20,941 nt of DNA, from contig PWVN01000155.1 in NCBI GenBank assembly GCA_003561835.1, positions 1 through 20,941 of the forward strand, written 5' to 3'. The stretch is from Syntrophomonadaceae bacterium (GTDB lineage: Bacteria > Bacillota > Dethiobacteria > PWVN01). Positions 1 through 6,830 of this stretch are shown one piece after another; positions within the stretch are counted from its first letter, which is position 1, and each line of letters starts with the position of its first letter. The translations under genes and the position numbers were made by a program. The notes under the pieces were generated by a model. That model worked only from the letters and a program-made list of their open reading frames with translations, was not told the DNA's origin and searched no databases.

Positions 1-145
1 AAGAACCTGCTTCGCAAAGGTCGGAAGAACCGGATTCGGAAACAGCGGAAGAACCTGCTTCGCAAAGGTCGGAAGAACCGGATTCGGAAACAGCGGAAGA
101 ACCTGCTCCGCAATGGTCGGAAGAACCTGGTCCGGACACAACAGG
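1..145 (+). repeat. 48-bp tandem repeat built from two 24-bp half units
   Basis: Bases 1-48 and 49-96 are identical. Bases 97-145 are a third, diverged copy, and a partial fourth follows. Each 48-bp unit is two related 24-bp halves, both starting AAGAACC. In the coding frame each unit encodes 16 residues of the type EPASQRSEEPDSETAE, which is acidic, Ser/Pro-rich and likely disordered. The array probably continues left of the window. Confidence 0.9.
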
Positions 146-1619
146 AAAACCTGCTCCGGAAACAAGCTTTCGCCTGGCGGAGACCTTTACCCGGGACAAG
201 GCCACCTGGGTGAGGGATTCCCGGGGCCGGGCCCGTACCCTGCAGAACCCCGGGGTCCAGGTTCTAATACCCGCCATGGGGCTCTGGGGGGCAGAGCTCC
301 TGGCCGCCGCCCTGGGCCATGTGGGGGTTTTGGCCAAAGCCCTGCCGCCCCCGGGCCTGGAAGAGTTCAAGGCAGGCCAGGGATTGTCCACCTGCAAGGA
401 ATGCCTGCCCTTCATCCTGACCCTGGGGAGCCTCGTGGTTTCCCTGAAGGAAAGGGGCAGGGGTGGAGTATCGGGAGAAGGAGAAAGGGTAAAAGGAGAA
501 AAGGCAAAAGGAGAAAGGGCAGAAAGAAAAAGGGCAGAAGGGGAAGAAAAGGTCCTGGTCTATTTCATGCCGGAGACCTCTGGCCCCTGCCGTTTCGGCC
601 AGTACAATGTCCAGATGAAGCAGGTGGTCAAAAAAGAGGGGCTGGAAAACGTGGCCTTTCTTTCCCTCACCTCCACCAACGGTTATGCCGGCTTTGGCCT
701 CAGGCTGGCCACGCGGGCCTGGCAGGCCGTCATCATCAATGATGCCCTGGAGGAGATGTACAGCACCATCCTCACCCTGGCAGAGGACAGGGAGGAAGCC
801 CTAAAACTCTACCATCAGGCCGCGCACAGCCTGGTCCGGGCCGTGAAGCATGAGCCCTGGCCCCGGCTGAAACTGGCCCTGCAGGAGGCAGCACGGGTGC
901 TGCAGACCATCAGAATAAAACAGGCCCCCGCAAAGACCCCCAGGATTGTCCTCATCGGCGAGATCTACGTGCGGCAGGACGCCTTTTCCTTGAAAAACCT
1001 GGTGGAGCGCCTGGCGGACCGGGGAATCATGGTCAGGACGGCCCCGGTGGCGGAATGGTTGTATTACTGTGACTACCTGGTGAAGGAGAAACTGGTGGAA
1101 GCCCCCGGCAGCAGCCCCGGCAGCAGCCCCGGCTCCCGACCTTTTCCCCGCCCCTCTTCCCGCTCCCCATTGCGCCCCCTGACCCTGGGCCTGCAGGGTT
1201 TCTTCAAGAGATACTTCGAAAGGGAGATCAAAGGGCTCCTGGCCGCTTCCCGCCTCTATGACGCCCATCCGGTGAAGGTGGAAGAACTTATCCGGGGGGC
1301 CCAAAGCTACATGAGCTCCCGGCTGACGGGGGAGGCCATCCTCACCATCGGATCGGCCCTGGTGGAGGGGGAGAAGGCCTCCGGTGCCATTGCCATGGGC
1401 CCCTTTGGCTGCATGCCCGGCCGGATGGCGGAAGCCATCATCGGCGGCGCCCTGGATGATCGGGACGCCGCACCTTTGCCCTTCCTGGCGGTGGAAACCG
1501 ACGGCAACCCCTTTACCCCTGTCCTTGAGGCAAGGCTGGATGCCTTCTGCCTTCAGGTTCACAGGAGGCACAGCTTGCTGTCCCAAAAATCCCGAATCAG
1601 AAAAAAAGGGGCCGTATAA
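3..1619 (+). CDS. 2-hydroxyacyl-CoA dehydratase/activase-related protein (COG3581-like), 5' end missing
   Basis: The frame is open from the left edge to a TAA stop, so this is the C-terminal 538 residues of a longer protein. A GTG at 210 also lies in this frame, but it sits inside coding sequence and I do not take it as the start. The conserved core shows cysteine motifs of the COG3581 group that accompanies CoA-dehydratase activases: CKECLPF, then GPCRFGQYN, GEIYVRQDAF, and GPFGCMPGRMAEAI near the end, followed by an ETDGNPF segment. By family knowledge these proteins belong with radical-type dehydration of 2-hydroxyacyl-CoA or benzoyl-CoA-like substrates and probably bind an iron-sulfur cluster. 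The substrate is unknown. The N-terminal visible part is an acidic 16-residue tandem repeat, probably a linker to an upstream domain. Two further low-complexity inserts interrupt the core. No partner gene is visible in the window. Confidence 0.75.
   Translation, partial: EPASQRSEEPDSETAEEPASQRSEEPDSETAEEPAPQWSEEPGPDTTGKPAPETSFRLAETFTRDKATWVRDSRGRARTLQNPGVQVLIPAMGLWGAELLAAALGHVGVLAKALPPPGLEEFKAGQGLSTCKECLPFILTLGSLVVSLKERGRGGVSGEGERVKGEKAKGERAERKRAEGEEKVLVYFMPETSGPCRFGQYNVQMKQVVKKEGLENVAFLSLTSTNGYAGFGLRLATRAWQAVIINDALEEMYSTILTLAEDREEALKLYHQAAHSLVRAVKHEPWPRLKLALQEAARVLQTIRIKQAPAKTPRIVLIGEIYVRQDAFSLKNLVERLADRGIMVRTAPVAEWLYYCDYLVKEKLVEAPGSSPGSSPGSRPFPRPSSRSPLRPLTLGLQGFFKRYFEREIKGLLAASRLYDAHPVKVEELIRGAQSYMSSRLTGEAILTIGSALVEGEKASGAIAMGPFGCMPGRMAEAIIGGALDDRDAAPLPFLAVETDGNPFTPVLEARLDAFCLQVHRRHSLLSQKSRIRKKGAV
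468..556 (+). repeat. purine-rich low-complexity insert inside the dehydratase-related gene
   Basis: An almost pure A/G tract contains several imperfect copies of AAAGGAGAAAGGGCAG-like units. It encodes a Gly/Glu/Lys/Arg-rich stretch of about 30 residues between the CKECLPF and GPCRFG motifs, where relatives normally have a short loop. Confidence 0.75.
1106..1172 (+). repeat. pyrimidine-rich Ser/Pro/Gly insert with short tandem repeats
   Basis: Repeats of GGCAGCAGCCCC encode PGSSPGSSPGS and are followed by a C/T-rich stretch encoding Arg/Pro/Ser. The tract lies in the second half of the dehydratase-related gene, just before the conserved LTLGLQGFFKRYF segment. It looks like a slippage-generated surface loop. 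Confidence 0.7.
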
Positions 1620-1714
1620 CTGCAGCCCCCCGACCTTCCACCCGGTCCGGGGTCAGAGGTAAATCAATAAAAATCTTTTCAAATTCCGGCTTAAACAAAT
1701 CAACGGAATCCCCT

Positions 1715-1756
1715 AAGACTCCGGCCCTTCTCCATAAGCTAGCCCGGGTCTTTTTT
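1715..1756 (+). terminator. probable Rho-independent terminator
   Basis: AAGACTCCGG can pair with CCCGGGTCTT (one G-T pair and one mismatch, loop of about 18 bases). T6 follows directly. It lies about 100 bases after the TAA of the dehydratase-related gene. The imperfect stem keeps confidence moderate. The rest of 1620-1847 shows only a weak ATTCCG/CGGAAT inverted repeat. Confidence 0.5.
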
Positions 1757-1847
1757 CTGTTCCCTTCAATAAGAAACCCCCCCGCTGGACATAATAAACT
1801 AAGACTTCAGGAACGTGACGATAAACTGCAGCAGAGGGGGTATTTTT

Positions 1848-4295
1848 TTGAAAGCCGTCATCATGGCCGGCGGGGAAGGCTCCCGCTTGCGGCCTTTAAC
1901 ATGTGACCGGCCCAAACCGATGGTTCCCGTGATGAATGTTCCCATCATGGAACACATCATCAAACTTTTGAAGAAACACGGTTTCAGGGACATCGCCGTT
2001 ACCCTGCAGTACCTGCCGGAGCAGATCAAGGACCACTTCGGCGACGGCAGCCGTCTGGGGGTCAAGCTCCATTATTACACGGAGGACACGCCCCTGGGAA
2101 CGGCGGGCAGCGTAAAAAATGCCGAGTCCTTTCTGGACGAGACCTTCCTGGTCATCAGCGGGGATGCCCTGACGGACATAGACCTGGAAAAAGCCTTGAA
2201 GTATCACCGGGACAAGGGGGGATTGGCCACCCTGGTCCTGACCCGCCAGGAAACGCCTCTGGAATACGGGGTGGTCATCACCGACGAGAAGGGAAAGATC
2301 ACCCGTTTTCTGGAGAAGCCGGCCTGGAGCGAGGTTTTCAGCGATACGGTAAACACGGGCATCTATGTCCTGGAGCCCGCCGTTTTCCGCTATATCGAGG
2401 CAGAAGCCAAGTTCGATTTCAGCAAAGACCTCTTTCCCCTGCTCATGGAAAAGGGCCACGACCTCTTCGGATTCGTCAGCCCGGGCTACTGGTGCGATAT
2501 CGGCAACCTGGAGCAGTACCAGCAGGCCCACATCGATTTCCTGCGGGGCAGGGTCAGCCTGAACCTGGCGGAGAAGGAGTTCGAGCCGGGCATCTGGCTG
2601 GGCGAAGGGGCCGTCATTGAAAAGGGTTCCCGCATCGAGGCCCCCGTGGTCATCGGCGCCGGGTGCCGCCTGCGCAAGGGTGCCGTGGTCAAAGATTTTT
2701 CCGTTTTGGGGCAGAATACCCTGGTGGATGGGGATGCCTCCATCAAGCGGACCGTCACCTGGAAGGGCTGTTACCTGGGCAGCAGGGTGGAACTGCGGGG
2801 CTCCGTCCTGTGCCGGGGCGTTCAGGTCAAGGCCGCTTCCTCCCTCTACGAGGGAACGGTGGTGGGGGACGACAGCATTATCGAGGAGAACTGCCGCATC
2901 AAGCCCAATGTGAAGATTTGGCCCTGCAAAAGGGTGGAGGGGGGGACCTGCCTGAACACCAGCCTCATCTGGGGGACCCGGGCGGGGCGCTCCCTGTTCG
3001 GTCGGGACGGCATAACGGGAGCCGTCAACCTGGATTTGACCCCTGAGATGGGGGCCAGGCTGGGCGCAGCCTACGGGTCCCTGCTGCAGGAGGGTAATTC
3101 CCTGGTTTTGGGGCATGACAACTGCAGGAGCTCCCGGATGTTCAAAGAGGCGGTGGCCGCCGGCCTCCTGTCCTCCGGCGTCAAGGTCCTGGATTTGGGC
3201 CAGGTGGTGACTCCCGTGGCCCGCCAGGCCGTCCTGCACCTGAAAACCCGGGGCGGCATCCACATTCAGTCGGAGGGGGAAGAAGGGCCCAACAGCCATA
3301 TCAAGTTTTTTGACGAGCGCGGCATCAACCTCCCCCGGAGCCTGGAGCGAAAGATCGAGCAGACCTACCTCAGGGAAGACTTCCGGCGCATCCGGGGGGC
3401 AGAAATGGGGGAAAGCATCAAGATCCCGGAATTTACCCCCCGCTACCTGAAGAAGCTCATGGATTCCCTGGACGGGGAGGCCTTCCGGGAAGCGGGCTTC
3501 AAGCTTCTCTGGCTCTATCCCACGCCCTATCTCTACTCCAAGCTGGTCCCCTTTCTCCAGGAACTCAACTGCGAGGTGGTTACCCTCGCCTCTCCCGGGT
3601 CGCGGCCGGATTCGGCAGACGTCCTCCGGCAGGCCAAGGAGAGCATCGTGGACAAGATGCGGGGCAGCCAGTCCCAGCTGGCCTTTTTTCTGGATGGGAA
3701 CGGGGAAAACCTGGCCCTCTTCGACCATCAGGGGCGCCTGGTGGCGGAGGAAATGTATACGGTACTGGTCTCCCTGCTCCTCTTCCAGGCCCGGAAGGGG
3801 GAAAAGGTGGTGGTGCCCGTCACCATTCCCTCGGTGGTGGAAAAACTGGCGGGCCGATACCAGGGCGAGGTCTTCCGCACGAAGACATCCCTGTCCTCCC
3901 TCATGGAAGAGGCAGCCCCCGACCAGTTCTTCCTCACCTTTGACGCCATCACCTCTCTGGTGAAGATTCTGGAGTACTGCGCCAGGGGGAGAAAAACCCT
4001 GGCGGACCTGATGGATGCCATACCCTCCTTTTACCTGCAGAAGAAGCAAACCCCCTGTGCCTGGAAGGACAAGGGCCGGGTCATGCGCCGCCTCATCGAG
4101 GACACCCGGGCGGGGGAAGTGGAACTCCTGGACGGCATCAAGGTCCACCATCCTGAGGGCTGGGCCCTGGTCCTGCCGGACCCGGAGAAACCCTTCTACC
4201 AGGTCTACAGCGAGGCCTACTCGGAGGAGATCGCCGATTCCCTGACGGATATGTACATCGAGAAGATCAAGGACATTCAAAAGCAGGAGACCTGA
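1848..4295 (+). CDS. sugar-1-phosphate nucleotidyltransferase fused to a degenerate phosphomannomutase-like domain
   Basis: The protein has 815 residues from a TTG start. I chose this start because GAGGGGG lies 7 bases upstream and the product then begins MKAVIMAGGEGSRLRPLT, the canonical N-terminus. The upstream in-frame GTG at 1815 has no well-placed ribosome binding site. Residues 1-235 are a nucleotidyltransferase domain (GGEGSRLRPLT, SGDALTDID with a metal-binding Asp, FLEKP). About 245-370 is a left-handed beta-helix of hexapeptide repeats. About 375-815 resembles a phosphomannomutase/phosphoglucomutase. The family makes GDP-mannose or a related NDP-sugar in the cytoplasm. The mutase part lacks recognisable catalytic signatures: no TASHNP-type phosphoserine loop (QSEGEEGPNS near residue 474), DGNGEN in place of DGDxDR near 615, and PDPEKP in place of the RPSGTEP-type loop near 776. 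It is probably regulatory or structural. The sugar and nucleotide specificity are not determined by the sequence. Confidence 0.88.
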   Translation: MKAVIMAGGEGSRLRPLTCDRPKPMVPVMNVPIMEHIIKLLKKHGFRDIAVTLQYLPEQIKDHFGDGSRLGVKLHYYTEDTPLGTAGSVKNAESFLDETFLVISGDALTDIDLEKALKYHRDKGGLATLVLTRQETPLEYGVVITDEKGKITRFLEKPAWSEVFSDTVNTGIYVLEPAVFRYIEAEAKFDFSKDLFPLLMEKGHDLFGFVSPGYWCDIGNLEQYQQAHIDFLRGRVSLNLAEKEFEPGIWLGEGAVIEKGSRIEAPVVIGAGCRLRKGAVVKDFSVLGQNTLVDGDASIKRTVTWKGCYLGSRVELRGSVLCRGVQVKAASSLYEGTVVGDDSIIEENCRIKPNVKIWPCKRVEGGTCLNTSLIWGTRAGRSLFGRDGITGAVNLDLTPEMGARLGAAYGSLLQEGNSLVLGHDNCRSSRMFKEAVAAGLLSSGVKVLDLGQVVTPVARQAVLHLKTRGGIHIQSEGEEGPNSHIKFFDERGINLPRSLERKIEQTYLREDFRRIRGAEMGESIKIPEFTPRYLKKLMDSLDGEAFREAGFKLLWLYPTPYLYSKLVPFLQELNCEVVTLASPGSRPDSADVLRQAKESIVDKMRGSQSQLAFFLDGNGENLALFDHQGRLVAEEMYTVLVSLLLFQARKGEKVVVPVTIPSVVEKLAGRYQGEVFRTKTSLSSLMEEAAPDQFFLTFDAITSLVKILEYCARGRKTLADLMDAIPSFYLQKKQTPCAWKDKGRVMRRLIEDTRAGEVELLDGIKVHHPEGWALVLPDPEKPFYQVYSEAYSEEIADSLTDMYIEKIKDIQKQET

Positions 4296-4302
4296 AAGGG
4301 CC

Positions 4303-4517
4303 GGGGTCAGGCTTGAGTTTTTCACTTTCTCGGCCGCTTGCCGGCTGTCAGGGCCGGTGCCTGGTGCCATTGCCCGGTGCCAATGCATAAAAGACTGCAG
4401 GTTTATCAAAGAAGATGCTGCACCTCTATTATGAGGTCAGCATCTTTTCTGTTGACAGGGGCTCAAGCCTGGCCCCTGCCTCTGATCTTGAGAAAGTAAA
4501 AATTCAAGCCTGACCCC
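4303..4517. repeat. REP/MITE-like element with about 28-bp terminal inverted repeats
   Basis: The left arm 4303-4331 (begins GGGGTCAGGCTTGA, ends CTTTCTC) and the right arm 4490-4517 are inverted copies differing by about two positions. Between them are three GGTGCC direct repeats (4356-4381), a hairpin terminator, and a smaller palindrome, CAGGGGC / GCCCCTG, around 4456-4478 whose interior again resembles the arm (CTCAAGCCTGG). GGGGTCAGGCTTGA-type sequences recall dispersed REP elements of clostridial and deltaproteobacterial genomes; that link is from memory. The right arm encodes the last residues and stop of the adjoining minus-strand gene. Confidence 0.7.
4412..4448 (+). terminator. strong hairpin terminator between convergent genes
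   Basis: AAGATGCTG-C-ACCTC pairs with GAGGT-CAGCATCTT around a TATTAT loop: 14 pairs with one bulged C, and the T run closes the plus-strand side. It ends the nucleotidyltransferase transcript. The minus-strand side has only a weak T-rich tail, so two-way action is possible but less certain. Confidence 0.8.
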
Positions 4518-6132
4518 AGACGGTTTCTTCCACGGGGACCGTCTTCTCCAGGGGAGTGAAGACGTGGTAGTCCAGGCCCGGGAAGATGTTGTCCTTATCC
4601 TCCAGCCGCGCCAGCCAACCCTCGTCGATGCTGCCTTCACAAATCTGGCGTTCCAGCCGGTTGAAGCGGACCATGTGATCCTCCACCCGGGACCGGGCAT
4701 AATCGTCCATGTGCCCCGCCGTCATGATGAAGGGCCAGTCGCTGGATTGGGCCAGGAGCAGCTCCCGGGCTGCCTGGTTCAGGGCCCTCTCCTGCAGGGG
4801 GTCCGCCTGGGGGAACCGGGATGCCAGCTCCACCATCCGCCCGGCCCCGTGGTGCAGGTGCCGGTAAATCCAGTCGTTGGACCCGTTCAGCCACACCTCG
4901 TGGTAGCCCTTGTCCCCCCAGCTGGAGGGGCAGGGGGTGGCGATCTGCAGGGGCAGGTCTATCTTCAGGTATTCCACCGGGGAACTGATGGAGAAGAGGT
5001 CCTGCTCCCTGGCCGCCTTCCGGATGAAGTGCTCCAGGAAGAGGGGCCCCTCAAACCACCAGTGGCCGAAGAGTTCCGCGTCGTAGGGCACGGTGAGCAC
5101 CGGCGGCCGGTCCATGGCCCCCTGGAGGTACTCGAACTGCCGCTCCCGGTTGAACATGAAATTCCCTGCGTGCATCTTTGCCTTGTTGTTGGCCCACTCC
5201 GGGTTGTAGGGCTCCTTGTAGTCGGACTTCCCCGTGATGCGGTAGTACTTGAGACCCGTATGGACCCGGATGCCGTCGGGGTGGATGTAGGGTTTCACAT
5301 AGTCGAAGTCCAGGTCAAAACCGATGTCCCGGTAGAAATCCCGGTAATCGAAGTCCCCCGGGTACCCTTCGTCGGCGCTCCACACCTGCTTGGAGGATTC
5401 CGGGTCCCGACCGAAGACGGCCACCCCCGACGGGGTCAGGAGGGGGCTGTAGATCCCGTAGGCGGGCCGGGGGCAGGCGTAGAGGACCCCGTGGGTGTCG
5501 GTGAAGAAATACTGGATGCCGTTCTCCTTCATGATCTCGTCATCCCCGGGCTGGTAAGCGCATTCCGCCAGCCACAGACCCCGGGGCGGGAAGCCCAGTT
5601 TCTCCTTGAAGGTGTCCACCCCCACTTTCACCTGGGCATAGACGCTCTCCCGGTTGATGCCCATCAGGGGCAAGTACCCGTGGGTGGCGGTGCTGGTGAT
5701 GAACTCCACCACGCCCCGCCGGTAGAGTTCCCGGAAGGCGGCGATGAGGTTCTTGTGATAGCGGTCCTTGAAGCTGTAATACATATCCCCCAGCTGCATC
5801 TGGTACATGAGGGCCAGGGGATGGAAGGAGGCATCTCCCCGGGTCCGGTTGACTTCCTTCTCCGCCAGCTCCAGAAGCCTTTCCAGGTATTTTATGTATT
5901 TATCCTGCAGGTAGGGGTCATCCAGCATGGAGAGAAGGGAAGGGGAGAGGGATATGGTAATTTTGAAATGGATATTTTCATCGGCCAGCCGGTTCAGGCC
6001 GCCGATCAGGGGCAGGTAGCATTCCGTGATGGCCTCGAAGAGCCATTTTTCTTCCAGGGAATAGGTATGCTCCGGGTGCCGCACATAGGGGAGGTGGGCA
6101 TGGAGGACCAGGCACAGGTGGCCTTTATTCAT
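4504..6132 (-). CDS. GH57 1,4-alpha-glucan branching enzyme (DUF1957-type)
   Basis: This 542-residue protein forms alpha-1,6 branches in alpha-glucan (glycogen-like polymer) by transglycosylation and should be cytoplasmic, since no signal peptide is visible. GH57 motifs appear in order: HAHLPYVRHP at residues 11-20, GLWLAECAY with the predicted nucleophile Glu190, and PYDAELFGHWWFEGP with the predicted acid/base Asp351. These positions match archaeal GH57 branching enzymes, in which the pair lies near residues 183 and 354. The late CPSSWGDKGYHEVWLNG segment is also typical of branching enzymes. The ATG at 6132 overlaps the end of the upstream DUF4912 gene by 8 bases, indicating translational coupling. 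The last residues (WGQA) and the TGA stop lie inside the inverted-repeat element, so the natural C-terminus may have been replaced. Confidence 0.9.
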   Translation of the reverse strand: MNKGHLCLVLHAHLPYVRHPEHTYSLEEKWLFEAITECYLPLIGGLNRLADENIHFKITISLSPSLLSMLDDPYLQDKYIKYLERLLELAEKEVNRTRGDASFHPLALMYQMQLGDMYYSFKDRYHKNLIAAFRELYRRGVVEFITSTATHGYLPLMGINRESVYAQVKVGVDTFKEKLGFPPRGLWLAECAYQPGDDEIMKENGIQYFFTDTHGVLYACPRPAYGIYSPLLTPSGVAVFGRDPESSKQVWSADEGYPGDFDYRDFYRDIGFDLDFDYVKPYIHPDGIRVHTGLKYYRITGKSDYKEPYNPEWANNKAKMHAGNFMFNRERQFEYLQGAMDRPPVLTVPYDAELFGHWWFEGPLFLEHFIRKAAREQDLFSISSPVEYLKIDLPLQIATPCPSSWGDKGYHEVWLNGSNDWIYRHLHHGAGRMVELASRFPQADPLQERALNQAARELLLAQSSDWPFIMTAGHMDDYARSRVEDHMVRFNRLERQICEGSIDEGWLARLEDKDNIFPGLDYHVFTPLEKTVPVEETVWGQA

Positions 6133-6658
6133 GGCTGAACCCCCCTCTCCTGCCGGCCAGGGTCTTCTCCCGGCGCTGCAGCTCGGCGGAATTCATGTTG
6201 AATTTCAGGGTGCGGTAGAAGAGCCGCCGCTGCCAGAAGTTCAGGTAGCCCCAGAGGGGGTCGATGACGCTGGACATCCCGTCCCTGGGGGTGTGGCTCC
6301 GGTTGGATGTTAATATGGCGGCAAAGGAGCCGTCGGGCAGCTGGTAGCCCAGCTGGGCCTGGTAGCTCCGGTCGGGTTCCCCCGCATAGATGTACCAGCT
6401 GCTGCTCTTGGGATCCAGGAAAATGTCAAAGGAAGACATCACCTGGCCTTCATGATCAAATTTGCTCATCCGCAGTACCTTTTTGCCCCGGTCCAGGGGC
6501 ATTCCCGCCGCCTTGCAGCGGTTTATCGTATCCCAGGTCAAGTCCCAGTAGGCATAGAGCCAGTAGGGATCCCTGGCCAGCAGCACCAGGGTGTCCCGGC
6601 CGTAAAAGGACGGCAGGCTTTCCCCGGCATTGAGGTTTTCCCTCGTTAAAGGGTGCAT
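6125..6658 (-). CDS. DUF4912 domain protein
   Basis: This 177-residue protein starts at an ATG 8 bases after AAGGAGG (complement of 6667-6673). A longer in-frame start at 6721 lacks such a site. The segment GRDTLVLLARDPYWLYAYWDLT near residues 20-40 is the DUF4912 signature, with the aromatic DPxWLYAYWD core. Function is not established. In related Firmicutes, as I recall, it is commonly found next to GH57 branching enzymes, which fits a role in polysaccharide handling or carbohydrate binding. It is first in a two-gene operon and its end overlaps the branching enzyme start. There is no signal peptide or membrane segment, so it should be cytoplasmic. The aromatic-rich fold could bind glucan chains; that is inference. 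Confidence 0.78.
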   Translation of the reverse strand: MHPLTRENLNAGESLPSFYGRDTLVLLARDPYWLYAYWDLTWDTINRCKAAGMPLDRGKKVLRMSKFDHEGQVMSSFDIFLDPKSSSWYIYAGEPDRSYQAQLGYQLPDGSFAAILTSNRSHTPRDGMSSVIDPLWGYLNFWQRRLFYRTLKFNMNSAELQRREKTLAGRRGGFSHE

Positions 6659-6711
6659 TTCATTCGCCTCCTTCAGGTAAGTTCGTTTTAGTATGTCCGA
6701 AGAGGGATTGT

Positions 6712-6739
6712 TTGATGACAAAAAAGCCCCCGGTATAGG
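6712..6739 (+). promoter_or_regulatory. possible sigma-A promoter for the second GH57 gene
   Basis: TTGATG and TATAGG are 16 bases apart in the 172-base gap between the divergent DUF4912 and GH57 genes, about 90 bases before the GH57 start. The match is moderate. I found no convincing promoter for the minus-strand operon. Confidence 0.3.
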
Positions 6740-6830
6740 AAAATGGGGCCCAGGGAAACATAAGCAGCAGGAAAAAGCCCGGCACGGCCTGCCGGACCGG
6801 CACCTTTATGAAGGGGGGACCGCCACAGAA

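Noticed and set aside
113..742. A 209-residue Gly/Arg/Lys-rich reading frame overlapping the first gene
   Set aside because: It is a shadow frame in GC-rich DNA; the other frame has the conserved COG3581-type motifs and continues to the left edge.
1896..4409. An 837-residue open frame on the minus strand opposite the nucleotidyltransferase
   Set aside because: Its composition (Gly/Leu/Gln/Asp/His-rich, no motifs) is that of the mirror frame of a GC-rich gene; the plus strand has clear domain motifs.
4564..6138. A 524-residue plus-strand frame opposite the branching enzyme
   Set aside because: It is a low-complexity Val/Gly/Pro/His mirror frame; the minus strand has the GH57 catalytic motifs.
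6723..6756. Possible minus-strand terminator or attenuator (GCCCC / GGGGC then T6)
   Set aside because: The stem is only 5 bp with a 14-base loop, in the divergent gap where no upstream minus-strand transcript is evident.
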